NCBI RefSeq assembly: GCF_900116905.1
Contig: NZ_FPCG01000001.1
Span: 372,001 to 436,000 of the forward strand
Direction: 5' to 3'
Length of the DNA: 64,000 bases
Source: Micrococcus terreus
Lineage (GTDB): Bacteria > Actinomycetota > Actinomycetes > Actinomycetales > Micrococcaceae
A program made the position numbers and the translations under genes. The notes beneath the pieces are model-generated. The model ran no database searches. It was not told where the DNA came from and saw only the letters and a list, made by a program, of their open reading frames with translations. This document shows, piece after piece, positions 8,100 through 16,963 of the stretch (within the stretch, counting starts at the first letter, position 1; the number at the start of each line of letters is the position of its first letter).

Positions 8100-9944
8100 T
8101 CAGAGCTGCCAGGAGCGCAGCTGGCGCAGCATGTCCCGCTTCTTCTGGGTGTGGCCGCCCATCCGGGTGAGGATGTCCGACAGGGCGCTGATGGCCTCGG
8201 TGATGAACGGTCCCTTGTTGAGCATCACGCACTCGGCGCGCTGGGCCATGGCGGCGTCGGTGATCTCCGCGCGGGAGGGCAGGCCGGACTTGGCCAGGGA
8301 CTCCAGGACCTGCGTGGCCCAGATGACCGGGACGTGGGCGGCCTCGCAGAGCCAGAGGATCTCCTCCTGCAGCTCGGCCATGCGCTGGAACCCGGCCTCC
8401 ACCGCCAGGTCCCCGCGCGCGATCATCACGCCGACGTCCCGCCAGCGCATGGCCTCCAGCAGCATCCGCGGCAGGGACTCGAACGCGGAGACGGTCTCGA
8501 TCTTCAGGGCGATGTCCACCTGCTCGGCGCCCTCAGCCTGCAGCAGGTCGATCAGCTGGGCCACGTCCTGCTCCGAGCGGACGAAGGAGAGGTTGACCAT
8601 GTCCGCGTGGGCGGCCACGAACGGGATGTGGGCGAGATCGTCCTCGGTCAGGGCGGGGATGGACAGCTCGGTGTCCGGGACGTTGATGCCCTTCTCCGCC
8701 TTGAGCTTGGCCCCGTTCGGTCCGGCCGAGGTGATGCACAGCCGGATCTCGTCCTGTGTGGCGGACTCCACCACGGTCCCGATCTTGCCGTCGTCGATCC
8801 ACACCCGGTGCCCGGGCTCGATGTCCTCGAACACCTGCGGCAGCGTACAGCCGATCACATACGGCGGCTCGGTGACCGCCGGGCGCGGCTCCAGCGAGCG
8901 GGTCAGCACGATCTGCTCACCCTCCCGCACCCGCATGGACTGCTCCTGAGCGGGCAGCTCGCCGACCGTGAGCGTGCCCGCGGGGGAGCTGAGCTCGGTT
9001 CCGGTGGCCCAGTAGACGGTCTGGGCGGCGGTGAGCTGCACGGCCTCCGGGGTCAGCGCCTCCACGGTGAGGGTGCGCTTCGAGCCGCGGGCGTCTGTCA
9101 GGGTCAGCTCGTCGCCGAGGGTGAGCTCAGTCAGGACAGCGCGGGCCTGTGCGGGGTCCTGGAGAGGCAGGTTCCCGACGACGGCGCTCGGCTCCGGGCC
9201 TTCGCTCGGCTCCTGCGGGGGCTGGCCGAGCCAGACGCGGGAGGGGGCGGTGACGGTGCCGGAGGAGTCGCGCTGGGGCTTGACCTTGAGCACCTGGGGC
9301 CCGGGGGCGATGGGCCCGGTGCGCAGCTTGGGGCCGGCCAGGTCCATGGCGATCAGCGGGGCCGGGCGGTCACCGTCGGAGGTCCCGGGTGAGCGCAGGG
9401 ACTCGATCATCGAGGTCCACGCGGACTCATCATCATGCGCGCAGTTGATCCGGGCCAGGTCCATTCCGGCCGTCACGGTCCCTGCCACCAGATCCGGGTC
9501 CGTGGCGGCTTCGCTGGGCATGGTCACCATGATCCGGGTCTGCCTGTCTGCGCGGGACGGGCCGAGCAGGTGCTCGGTGTTGGTCTGAAGGATCTGGCGG
9601 CCCTGCGCCGGGGTGAGCGGGTCACCTGTGGTGACCGGGCCGTCGTCGGGACTCTGGTCTGTGGTGGAGAGGGCACACAGGGCGGTCAGGACCGTGTCCA
9701 GGTGGCCAAGCACGCCTGCCTCCATCCGGCCCAGGGAGGAGAGCCCGGCGTCGCTGAGCCGGTCCTGCAGATCGCGCAGGTCCGTGCCGCGCAGGGCCAC
9801 ATAGTGCACGAGGTTGCGGGCGGAGGCACGGTGGCGCTCGCGGACCCGGTCGATCAGCTCGGCGTGCTCGGACTCGGCGTGAAGCAGCCGTTCGCGCAGG
9901 GAGTGGAGGTCGGAGATCAGGCGGTCATCGGGCAGCTCAGCCAT
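8100..9944 (-). CDS. Divergent pyruvate kinase-family protein
   Basis: 614 residues with a pyruvate-kinase TIM-barrel/B-domain core. Recognisable motifs are MVTMPSEAATDP...GMDLARINCAHDD (canonical TIGP...GM..ARLNFSHG), IALKIETVSAFE (KIE active-site lysine motif), IARGDLAVEAGF (GDLGVE) and VIWATQVLESLAKSGLPSRAE (ATQMLESM). An N-terminal extension of about 140 residues is present, and the chain ends soon after MLNKGPFITEA, so the C-terminal allosteric domain of classical PykA/PykF is absent. Glycolytic pyruvate kinase activity is therefore not assured; similar long PK-like proteins occur in other bacteria. TAGGGT six bases upstream of ATG 9944 indicates a leaderless start. Confidence 0.8.
   Translation of the reverse strand: MAELPDDRLISDLHSLRERLLHAESEHAELIDRVRERHRASARNLVHYVALRGTDLRDLQDRLSDAGLSSLGRMEAGVLGHLDTVLTALCALSTTDQSPDDGPVTTGDPLTPAQGRQILQTNTEHLLGPSRADRQTRIMVTMPSEAATDPDLVAGTVTAGMDLARINCAHDDESAWTSMIESLRSPGTSDGDRPAPLIAMDLAGPKLRTGPIAPGPQVLKVKPQRDSSGTVTAPSRVWLGQPPQEPSEGPEPSAVVGNLPLQDPAQARAVLTELTLGDELTLTDARGSKRTLTVEALTPEAVQLTAAQTVYWATGTELSSPAGTLTVGELPAQEQSMRVREGEQIVLTRSLEPRPAVTEPPYVIGCTLPQVFEDIEPGHRVWIDDGKIGTVVESATQDEIRLCITSAGPNGAKLKAEKGINVPDTELSIPALTEDDLAHIPFVAAHADMVNLSFVRSEQDVAQLIDLLQAEGAEQVDIALKIETVSAFESLPRMLLEAMRWRDVGVMIARGDLAVEAGFQRMAELQEEILWLCEAAHVPVIWATQVLESLAKSGLPSRAEITDAAMAQRAECVMLNKGPFITEAISALSDILTRMGGHTQKKRDMLRQLRSWQL
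9637..9650 (-). repeat. Dispersed motif copy 1
   Basis: Exact CCCGACGACGGCC on the minus strand followed by CGGTCACC. It lies inside the pyruvate-kinase-like gene, where it encodes PDDG in the N-terminal extension. Confidence 0.7.
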
Positions 9945-9956
9945 GACTCCACCCTA
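9945..9956 (-). promoter_or_regulatory. -10 box (TAGGGT) of the pyruvate kinase-like gene
   Basis: TAGGGT on the minus strand at 9956-9951, then six bases to ATG 9944; no ribosome site intervenes beyond a weak GGAG. Confidence 0.45.
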
Positions 9957-10096
9957 GGGCTGACCGGCGGGCGTGTCAGGACTGTGGCGCGGCGTGCGTG
10001 CGGAGAAGGGAGGTCTGGACGGGTGGGGCTTACGCCGGTGGCAGAGTCCGCCGTGATCCCCAGGGTTCGTGCAGTGCGGCACGGCAGAATGGGGCC

Positions 10097-11284
10097 ATGG
10101 CTCTCTTCGCTGCATCACCGTCTGACCCCCACGCCCAGGGGCTGCCCCGGGGCGAGGTGCTGGGCACCTATTCGAGCTACGAGCAGGCGCGTGAGGTGGT
10201 GGACCGGCTGGCCACGGGCGAGTTCGACGTCAAACAGGTCTCGATCGTCGGGACGGATCTGCGGATGGTGGAGCGGGTGCGCGGGAAGCTGACCTACGCC
10301 TCGGTGGCGCTGCGCTCGGCGATCCAGGGTGCGCTGTTCGGTGCGATGCTCGGACTGCTGCTCTCCCTGGTGGATCCGGCCCGGGCCGGCCTGCAGATCC
10401 TGGCCACGGCGGCGATCGGTGCCGCGATCTGGATCATCATGGGCGTGATCGGGATGTCCCTGCGCAAGAGCCGGGGCGGCGGGTTCGACTCCGTTCAGCA
10501 GCTGGTGCCCACGAGTTTCGATGTGGTGTGCGCCTTCGAGTCCGCCGCGCAGGCCAAGGGCATCCTGCGGGGTGGTGCGGGGCAGGGTGGTGCGGGGCAG
10601 GGCAGTGTGCCTGCGCAGACGCCGGTCCAGCAGCAGGCCCCGGTTCCGCAGCAGCAGCCCAGTCAGCCTCAGCCGCCCGCACCGCCGCAGCAGACTGCCC
10701 CGACTCCCGTGCAGGACCCTGCCTCCGGTCAGGGCGCGACCGCGTCCGGGTCCACCGGTTCGGGATCGCATGCCGCCCCGGAGCAGGGCCAGCAGGCAGA
10801 GACCGTCCAGCAGCAGGCCCAGGCGCCGGCCGCTCCGGTGGCCGAGCATCAGGGGCCCACGGCGGCGATGCCGGGCCAGCAGGCACCCGCAGGCAGTGCT
10901 CCCACGGGGGAGGCACCCGAGCGTGACTGGTCCTACCCTGATCTGCCGGACGGGCGTCCCCAGTACGGTGTGCGCCTGCCGGAGGCGGAGGCACTGGAGC
11001 TGCGGACCCGGATCCTGCGCGAGCAGGGCCTGAGCGAGAACGCCACCGGCGGCACGGAGCAGTACCAGGAGCCCGCTTACGCCAAGAAGGGCCGCCGCGC
11101 GAAGCAGGCCGACGAGGCCGCCGCGCCGGCCCCGGAGCAGTCGCAGCAGCCGGTGGAGCCTCAGGCCGATGCCGGGCAGGCCGAGCCGGACCAGGACCAG
11201 CAGTACCGCCGTCCCCGGTACGGCCGCGGCGAGCGGCCGAAGGACGAGGCTCCCGAGCAGAAGCCGGCTGACTCAGACCGCTGA
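10097..11284 (+). CDS. General stress protein 17M-type membrane protein with Gln/Pro-rich tail
   Basis: 395 residues. Residues about 15-70 (LGTYSSYEQAREVVDRLATG, then VSIVGTDLR) form the general-stress 17M-like domain. Two membrane helices follow (ALFGAMLGLLLSLV and LATAAIGAAIWIIMGVIGM). From about residue 155 the chain is low-complexity Gln/Pro/Ala-rich, then has a conserved-looking stretch (PDGRPQYGVRLPEAEALELR, about 295-315) and a charged repetitive tail. ATG 10097 lies six bases after CAGAAT, a plausible -10 box. Function is unknown; the family name comes from B. subtilis stress proteins. Confidence 0.75.
   Translation: MALFAASPSDPHAQGLPRGEVLGTYSSYEQAREVVDRLATGEFDVKQVSIVGTDLRMVERVRGKLTYASVALRSAIQGALFGAMLGLLLSLVDPARAGLQILATAAIGAAIWIIMGVIGMSLRKSRGGGFDSVQQLVPTSFDVVCAFESAAQAKGILRGGAGQGGAGQGSVPAQTPVQQQAPVPQQQPSQPQPPAPPQQTAPTPVQDPASGQGATASGSTGSGSHAAPEQGQQAETVQQQAQAPAAPVAEHQGPTAAMPGQQAPAGSAPTGEAPERDWSYPDLPDGRPQYGVRLPEAEALELRTRILREQGLSENATGGTEQYQEPAYAKKGRRAKQADEAAAPAPEQSQQPVEPQADAGQAEPDQDQQYRRPRYGRGERPKDEAPEQKPADSDR
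10571..10600 (+). repeat. Two perfect 15-bp tandem repeats
   Basis: GGTGGTGCGGGGCAG occurs twice back to back, encoding GGAGQ repeats at the start of the low-complexity tail of the stress-type membrane protein. Length variation between strains is likely and would stay in frame. Confidence 0.8.
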
Positions 11285-11295
11285 GCTGTCACCAG

Positions 11296-11342
11296 AGAAG
11301 AAGGGCGGGGCCGTGGTGATCCACGGCCCCGCCCATTCTTCT
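11296..11342. terminator. Strong bidirectional hairpin terminator
   Basis: Arms 11296-11316 and 11321-11342 pair over 21 bp with a single bulged base around a TGAT loop, between two convergent genes. The outer A/T-rich part (AGAAGAA/TTCTTCT) supplies U-rich tails in both directions. Confidence 0.85.
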
Positions 11343-11376
11343 CTGACTTCTCTGTCTCGCCTGCTGGCGCCCAGCG

Positions 11377-12942
11377 TCAGCCGAGCAGTCGTGCCATCCA
11401 GGACTCGACGTCGTCGGGAGTGCGCGGCAGCGCTGCCGAGAGGTTCTCGGCGCCCTCGTCGGTCACGTAGATGTCGTCCTCGATGCGCACGCCGATCCCG
11501 CGGTACTCCTCCGGGACGGCCAGGTCCTCGGCCTTGAAGTACAGCCCGGGCTCGATGGTGAACACCATGCCCGGCTCCAGGACGCCGTCCAGGTAGAGCT
11601 CGCGCTTGGCCTGGGCGCAGTCGTGCACATCCAGTCCCAAGTGGTGGCTGGTGCCGTGCGGCATCCAGCGGCGGTGGTGCTGGCCCTGCTCGGACAGGGC
11701 CTCCTCCACCGAGACGGGCAGCAGGCCCCAGGCGTCCAGGTTCTCGGCCAGCACACGGGTGGCCTCGGCATGGATCTCGCGGAACTTGATGCCGGGCCTG
11801 ACGATGGCGAACGCGGCGTCGGCGGCATCCAGCACGGCCTGGTAGATCTTGCGCTGCACGGGGGAGAAGGTCCCGTTGACCGGCAGGGTGCGGGTGATGT
11901 CCGCGGTGTAGAGGGAGTCGGCCTCCACGCCGGCGTCCACCAGGATCAGGTCGCCGTCCTTCACCTCGCCGGTGTTGCGGATCCAGTGCAGCACGGTGGC
12001 GTTGTTGCCGGAGGCGGCGATGGTGTCATACCCGAGGTCGTTGCCCTCCTGGCGGGCGCGGGCGAAGAAGGCACCCTCCACCACGCGCTCGCCGCGGCGG
12101 TGGGCCTTGGCGGCAGGCAGGGCCCGGACCACGTCCTCGAAGCCGGCGATGGTGGCGTTGACGGACCCGCGCAGCTCCGCGATCTCCCAGCCGTCCTTGA
12201 CCAGGCGCAGCTCGGAGAGGAACTCGGTGATCTCGTTGTCCAGGGAGTCCGCGGCCTCCAGGTCCACCCCGGTGTTGATCCGGGAGGTGTCCACCAGGGC
12301 CTCCATGTTCAGGTCCGCTCCGCGCAGCAGGCGGATCTGCACTCCACCCAGGGCGGTGTGGCCGGCGTTCTTGGTCACCGCGGTCTCCAGCTCACCCAGG
12401 TCAGCGCAGCGCATGCCGGTGCGGGCCTGCATCTCGCCCAGGGTGGGGCGCGGGCCGATCCAGAACTCGCCGGTGCGGGCGTTGGAGTAGAACTCCTCGG
12501 TGTCCCGCCCGGCCAGGGGACGGAAGTACAGAGTGGACTCGTGGTTCGAGCCGTGGTCGCCGGCACCCTCGTCCACCGGCTCCATCACCAGCACGGCGTC
12601 CGGCTCATGGTCCACGCCGAGTCCGGTCAGGTGTGCGAAGGCGGAGTGGGCGCGGAAGCGGTAGTCGGTGTCATTGGAACGGACCTTGAGCTCACCGGCG
12701 GGGATGACCAGGCGTTCCCCGGCGTACTTCTCCGAGAAGGCCTTGCGGCGCTGGGCCGCGAACGGGGCGGAGGCATCCGGCAGGGTCACGGAGGACTCGG
12801 AGGGGGCCCACTGGGACCCCATGAACTTCTTGAATGCGTCCGAGGAGGGGCGCTGCGAGCGGTTGTTCACGCGGTCCTCGAGGGCCTGGGGGTCCTGGGC
12901 TTCCGGGGTCTCCGGCATCTCAGTGGGAGTCTGTTCAGTCAT
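11377..12942 (-). CDS. pepP: Aminopeptidase P (Xaa-Pro aminopeptidase, M24B)
   Basis: 521 residues. Metal-dependent peptidase removing N-terminal residues before proline. The N-terminal AMP_N domain (about 60-210) precedes the pita-bread catalytic domain with the expected metal ligands: LILVDAGVEADSLYTADITR (two Asp), HGTSHHLGLDVHD (His), FTIEPGLYF (Glu) and GVRIEDDIYVT (Glu). Starts ATG 12954, 12951 and 12942 are all in frame; 12942 fits the usual family N-terminus but has GGAGGG almost touching it, so an upstream ATG is possible. Acts in cytoplasmic peptide turnover. Confidence 0.92.
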   Translation of the reverse strand: MTEQTPTEMPETPEAQDPQALEDRVNNRSQRPSSDAFKKFMGSQWAPSESSVTLPDASAPFAAQRRKAFSEKYAGERLVIPAGELKVRSNDTDYRFRAHSAFAHLTGLGVDHEPDAVLVMEPVDEGAGDHGSNHESTLYFRPLAGRDTEEFYSNARTGEFWIGPRPTLGEMQARTGMRCADLGELETAVTKNAGHTALGGVQIRLLRGADLNMEALVDTSRINTGVDLEAADSLDNEITEFLSELRLVKDGWEIAELRGSVNATIAGFEDVVRALPAAKAHRRGERVVEGAFFARARQEGNDLGYDTIAASGNNATVLHWIRNTGEVKDGDLILVDAGVEADSLYTADITRTLPVNGTFSPVQRKIYQAVLDAADAAFAIVRPGIKFREIHAEATRVLAENLDAWGLLPVSVEEALSEQGQHHRRWMPHGTSHHLGLDVHDCAQAKRELYLDGVLEPGMVFTIEPGLYFKAEDLAVPEEYRGIGVRIEDDIYVTDEGAENLSAALPRTPDDVESWMARLLG

Positions 12943-13015
12943 GCCCTCCATCATGTCATCGAGCCGAGGTCCACCACACGCGGTCACTGCGCCTGGAGCG
13001 AACTGCCCGGCCGGA

Positions 13016-13028
13016 TACCCTGGAGATC
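13016..13028 (+). promoter_or_regulatory. -10 box (TACCCT) before the PHP gene
   Basis: TACCCT at 13016-13021, seven bases before ATG 13029; probable leaderless start, although GGAG in the gap could also bind ribosomes. Confidence 0.45.
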
Positions 13029-13877
13029 ATGCCGTTCGATCTCCATACCCACTCGTTCGTCTCGGATGGCACCGAGGCGCCGGCCGCCGTCGTGCGTGCC
13101 GCCGCGAGCGTGGGACTGACCGGCCTGGCGCTCACCGACCATGACACCACCGCAGGGTGGGATGAGGCCGCCGCTGAGGCCCGACGCGTGGGAGTGAGCC
13201 TGGTGCCCGGCATGGAGGTCTCCTGCGTCTCTGCCACCGGGATCAGTGTCCACCTGCTCTCCTACCTGCAGGATCCTGCTGCGCCCGGGCTGTTGGAGGA
13301 GATCGAGCGCTCGCGCCAGTCCCGGGTCACGCGGGCCCAGCGGATGGTGGAGCGGCTGACCGAGGACTTCCCGATCACCTGGGACACGGTCATGGAGCAC
13401 TCCTCACCGGAGGCGACGATCGGGCGGCCGCACATCGCCGACGCCCTGGTCAGTGTGGGCGCGGTGGCCACGCGCTCGGACGCCTTCGCGCACATCCTCA
13501 CGGCGCGCTCCAAGTACTACGTCTCCCACTACGCCCCGGACCCGGTGCACGCGGTCCGGCTGGTGCGTGAGGCCGGGGGAGTGCCCGTGTTCGCCCACCC
13601 GGTGGCCCAGATGCGCGGCCGAGTGGTGGGCCCGGAGGTCTTCGAGGAGATGATCGAGGCCGGGCTGGCCGGGGTGGAGGTCTACCACCGGGACAATCCC
13701 GACGACGGCCGGCGCTGGCTTCTGGACCTGGCGGATCGGCATGGGCTTCTGGTCACGGGGTCGTCGGACTACCACGGCACGGGGAAGCCCAATGCGATGG
13801 GGGAGAACACCACGCCCGACGAGGTCGTGGAGCGGCTCGCCGAGATGGCCACCGGCGCGGAGATCATCCGGCCGTAG
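13029..13877 (+). CDS. PHP-domain phosphoesterase
   Basis: 282 residues. The chain opens with FDLHTHSFVSDG (metal-binding HxH), then LTDHDT, PGMEVSC, further His-containing motifs (GRPHIA, PVFAHP) and the late GSSDYHG, covering the PHP metal sites in order. Related stand-alone proteins (YciV/RNase AM, TrpH) hydrolyse 3',5'-nucleoside bisphosphates or trim RNA 5' ends; the exact substrate here is not determined. It converges on the methyltransferase gene with a 12-bp gap. Confidence 0.88.
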   Translation: MPFDLHTHSFVSDGTEAPAAVVRAAASVGLTGLALTDHDTTAGWDEAAAEARRVGVSLVPGMEVSCVSATGISVHLLSYLQDPAAPGLLEEIERSRQSRVTRAQRMVERLTEDFPITWDTVMEHSSPEATIGRPHIADALVSVGAVATRSDAFAHILTARSKYYVSHYAPDPVHAVRLVREAGGVPVFAHPVAQMRGRVVGPEVFEEMIEAGLAGVEVYHRDNPDDGRRWLLDLADRHGLLVTGSSDYHGTGKPNAMGENTTPDEVVERLAEMATGAEIIRP

Positions 13878-13889
13878 GAGGACCTCCGC

Positions 13890-14747
13890 TCAGCGGAACT
13901 GTGCGTTCGGCAGGCGCTTCCTCATGACCTCCAGCGCCTCGGGGTTCTGATCCACCAGGACGTACTTCCGCCCCAGCTGCTCGGCGGCAGCCCCCAGGGT
14001 GCCGGAGCCGGCGAAGAAGTCCAGCACCCAGTCGCCCGGGCGTGAGCTGGCGGCCACCATCCGGCGCAGCAGACCGAGAGGCTTCTGCGTGGGGTACCCA
14101 GTCTTCTCCTTGCCCGTGGGGGAGACGATGGTGTGCCACCACACGTCCGTGGGCAGCTTGCCGCGCGCCACCTTCTCCGGGGTCACCAGTCCGGGTGCCA
14201 TGTACGGCTCCCGGTCCACCTCCTCGGAGTCGAACCAGTAGCCCTGCGGATCCTTGACGTAGACCAGGATGGTGTCGTGCTTGGTGGGCCAGCGCTTCTT
14301 GGTCCGGCCACCGAAGTCATAGGCCCAGATGATCTCGTTCAGGAAGCACTCGCGCCCGAACAGCACGTCCAGCATCACCTTGGCGTAGTGCACCTCTCGG
14401 TAGTCCAGGTGCAGGTACAGCGTCCCGTCCTCGGCCAGCAGCCGCCAGGCCTCGCGCAGCCGCGGTTCCAGGAACTCCCAGTAGTCACTGAACGCATCGT
14501 CATACCGGGAGAGCACACCCTTGACGGTGGTGTAGCTGCGCCCGCCGAACCCGATCCGGTCGCCCGGATCCGACTCATCGCCCTGGGCGCGCACGGACCG
14601 CGTGGTGGCCCGCACCTGGGCTCGCCCGGTGTTGAACGGCGGGTCCAGGTAGATCATGGTGAAGGCCCCGTCCGGCAGGGAGGGCAGGAACTCCAGGTTC
14701 TCCGCCCCCACCACCAGACCGGGGCCCTCAGGATCGAGATCGTTCAC
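13890..14747 (-). CDS. Orphan site-specific DNA methyltransferase, beta-class order
   Basis: 285 residues. Catalytic motif IV DPPFNTG is near residue 37 and the SAM-binding motif FAGSGTLG near residue 252, with the target-recognition region between; this IV-TRD-I order marks a beta-class amino-methyltransferase (N6-adenine or N4-cytosine). No restriction endonuclease, specificity subunit or mobile gene is nearby, so it is probably a regulatory or housekeeping orphan enzyme. GTG 14747 lies only 19 bp after the DEAD-box helicase stop on the same strand, and the two are probably co-transcribed. The recognition site cannot be read from sequence. Confidence 0.85.
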   Translation of the reverse strand: MNDLDPEGPGLVVGAENLEFLPSLPDGAFTMIYLDPPFNTGRAQVRATTRSVRAQGDESDPGDRIGFGGRSYTTVKGVLSRYDDAFSDYWEFLEPRLREAWRLLAEDGTLYLHLDYREVHYAKVMLDVLFGRECFLNEIIWAYDFGGRTKKRWPTKHDTILVYVKDPQGYWFDSEEVDREPYMAPGLVTPEKVARGKLPTDVWWHTIVSPTGKEKTGYPTQKPLGLLRRMVAASSRPGDWVLDFFAGSGTLGAAAEQLGRKYVLVDQNPEALEVMRKRLPNAQFR

Positions 14748-14766
14748 GGCTGTTCAGCTGCGCGGG

Positions 14767-16584
14767 TCACTCGGCGGAGCGCTGCTCCTGCACCACTTCG
14801 CCGTCACGGCGGCGGGTGCGGGAACGGCTCCGAGAACGACGACGGCGCTCACCCGTGCCGCCGCCCTCACCGTTGCGTTCAGGCTGGGTGCCGCCATCGC
14901 GGCCTGTGCCCCGGCCACCGCGCGAGGCGCGCTCACCCTGCTCAGGTGCGCGGCCGTCGTCGTGCTGGGTCTGCTTCTGGTCCTGGACCTGATCCTGGGA
15001 CTGGCCCTCACCGGGACCGCCGGAGCGGCGGCGGGAACGGCTGCGGCCACCCTCGCGACCGCCGGACTCGCCGTCACGGGAGCGACCACGGCCACCGTCG
15101 CGTCCACCGCGTCCACCGCGGCCACCCTCACGGTCGTCATCACGGCCACCGCGTCCACCACGGCTGTCCCTGCGGTTCTTGGACTCCGGCCCGCCCAGGT
15201 CCTCGAGCTTCTCCGCGTCCAGTCCGGCGTGGGTGCGCTGGGACTTGGGCAGACGGCCCTTGGTGCCCTTGGGGATGTTCAGGTCCTCGAACAGGCTGGG
15301 CGAGGAGGAGTAGGTCTCCGGGGGCTCGGGGACGTTGAGGCCCAGGGCCTTGTTGATCAGGGACCAGCGGGGCATGTCCTCCCAGTCCACCAGGGTGACG
15401 GCGGTGCCCTTGTTGCCGGCGCGGCCGGTGCGGCCCACGCGGTGCAGGTAGGTCTTCTCGTCCTCGGGGCACTGGAAGTTGAACACGTGGGTGACATCGT
15501 CCACGTCGATGCCGCGGGCGGCGACGTCGGTGGCCACCAGCACATCGATCTTGTCCGAGCGGAAGGCACGCAGGGCCTGCTCACGGGCACCCTGGCCGAG
15601 ATCGCCGTGGATGGCGCCGGCGGCGAAACCGCGCGAGGCCAGCTCGTCGGACAGGCGTGCGGCGGTGCGCTTGGTGCGGGTGAAGATGATGGTCTTGCCG
15701 CGGCCCTCGGCCTGCAGGGACCGGGCGATCAGCTCGTCCTTGTCCATGTGGTGGGCGCGGTACACCAGCTGACGGATGTCCTTCTTGGTGATGCCTTCGT
15801 CCTCCGGGTCAGCCGCCCGGATATGGGTGGGCTGGGTCATGTACCGGCGGGCCATGGCGACCACGGGGCCGGGCATGGTGGCGGAGAAGAGCATGGTCTG
15901 GCGGACCTCCGGAACGGCGGAGAGCAGGGTCTCCACGTCCGGCAGGAAGCCCAGGTCCAGCATCTCGTCGGCCTCGTCCAGCACCACGACCTTGACGTTC
16001 TTCAGGTTCAGGTGACGCTGACGCATCAGGTCGATCAGGCGGCCAGGGGTGCCGACCACGACCTCCACGCCGCGCTGGAGCTCCTCGATCTGGGGCTCGT
16101 AGGCGCGGCCGCCGTAGATGGTGGCGATGCGCACGGAGCGCTTGGCGGCGGCGGCGCTGATGTCCGCGGCGACCTGGTTGGCCAGCTCACGGGTGGGGGC
16201 CACCACCAGGGCCTGCGGGGCACCGGGGACCTCGAGCTTCTCGAACCCGGGCTCATCCGGTCCGGCCACCCGCTGCAGCAGCGGCAGGCCAAAGCCCAGG
16301 GTCTTGCCGGTGCCGGTCTTGGCCTGGCCGATGATGTCGTGCCCGCCCAGGGCGACCGGAAGGGTCATCGCCTGAATGGGGAAGGGGTGGGTGATGCCCT
16401 TCTCGGCCAGGGCCTCGACCATGGCGGGGTGGACCTTGAAGTCGGCGAAGGACTTCTCCGGTTGCGGTGCGGGGGCCTCGGCGACCTCCACGGAGTCGGC
16501 GACCTCGAGGGTCTCGATCTCGGTGGTGTTCAGGTCCTCGGTGTCGACGTCGTTGTCTGCGACGATCTTCTGCTCTGGAGTCAT
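14767..16584 (-). CDS. DEAD-box ATP-dependent RNA helicase with RG-rich tail
   Basis: 605 residues. Helicase motifs run in order: Q-motif region (FADFKVHPAMVEALAEKGIT, FPIQA), Walker A AKTGTGKT, PTRELANQV, DEAD (VVLDEADEMLDLGF), SAT, and HRVGRTGRAG. After about residue 440 the chain becomes Arg/Gly/Asp-rich with GGRGGR repeats and RSRSRSR, typical RNA-binding tails of actinobacterial DeaD/RhlE proteins. It unwinds RNA duplexes in ribosome assembly or mRNA decay (family knowledge); the RNB ribonuclease next door fits an RNA-decay context. A 379-bp gene-free leader lies upstream. Confidence 0.93.
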   Translation of the reverse strand: MTPEQKIVADNDVDTEDLNTTEIETLEVADSVEVAEAPAPQPEKSFADFKVHPAMVEALAEKGITHPFPIQAMTLPVALGGHDIIGQAKTGTGKTLGFGLPLLQRVAGPDEPGFEKLEVPGAPQALVVAPTRELANQVAADISAAAAKRSVRIATIYGGRAYEPQIEELQRGVEVVVGTPGRLIDLMRQRHLNLKNVKVVVLDEADEMLDLGFLPDVETLLSAVPEVRQTMLFSATMPGPVVAMARRYMTQPTHIRAADPEDEGITKKDIRQLVYRAHHMDKDELIARSLQAEGRGKTIIFTRTKRTAARLSDELASRGFAAGAIHGDLGQGAREQALRAFRSDKIDVLVATDVAARGIDVDDVTHVFNFQCPEDEKTYLHRVGRTGRAGNKGTAVTLVDWEDMPRWSLINKALGLNVPEPPETYSSSPSLFEDLNIPKGTKGRLPKSQRTHAGLDAEKLEDLGGPESKNRRDSRGGRGGRDDDREGGRGGRGGRDGGRGRSRDGESGGREGGRSRSRRRSGGPGEGQSQDQVQDQKQTQHDDGRAPEQGERASRGGRGTGRDGGTQPERNGEGGGTGERRRRSRSRSRTRRRDGEVVQEQRSAE

Positions 16585-16963
16585 GGGGTTGCTGTCCGAT
16601 CAGTATCAGGCACGGCGGTCCGGTCGGCCCTCAGGGGCGCCCTGCGGGGCAGGGGTGCGGCAGGCAGGTGCATCCGTCCAGGGGACGGGCGGGCCAGCGC
16701 GGCTCGGCCGGACGCCGTGCGTCCGTTCGTGGAGCCGATCGCGTCAGGGCAGTGCAGGTGGCGGCGGTGAAGCCTCCACCGGGGACCCGGGCTGCGTGGC
16801 GCGTGCCGGATCCGGTGAGTCGGTCTGTGGTCAGACAGGTCAGAACCTCAGTGGACACAGGTGATCAGTGCGACCGGTCATCCGTGATGTGCCCACTGTA
16901 CCGCGCGGGGCCGAGAGAAGGCTGGAAGCCGCTGTCCGGGCGGGACGGGCGACCGTGGTGGCC
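16585..16963 (-). other. Gene-free region: probable long 5' leader of the DEAD-box helicase gene
   Basis: No plausible coding frame is seen in these 379 bp. On the minus strand it could be a long structured leader: CGGACG/CGTCCG (16709-16725) forms a tight hairpin, and GC-rich arms occur around 16640-16700. A TACAGT hexamer reading down from 16900 could be a -10 box, without a good -35. Long autoregulatory leaders are common for bacterial RNA helicase genes, but no known RNA family was recognised. Confidence 0.35.

Noticed and set aside
14656-16770. A 704-codon plus-strand frame over the DEAD-box helicase gene
   Set aside because: Antisense to an intact helicase; the Ala/Thr-rich repeats mirror the RG-rich tail of the real gene.
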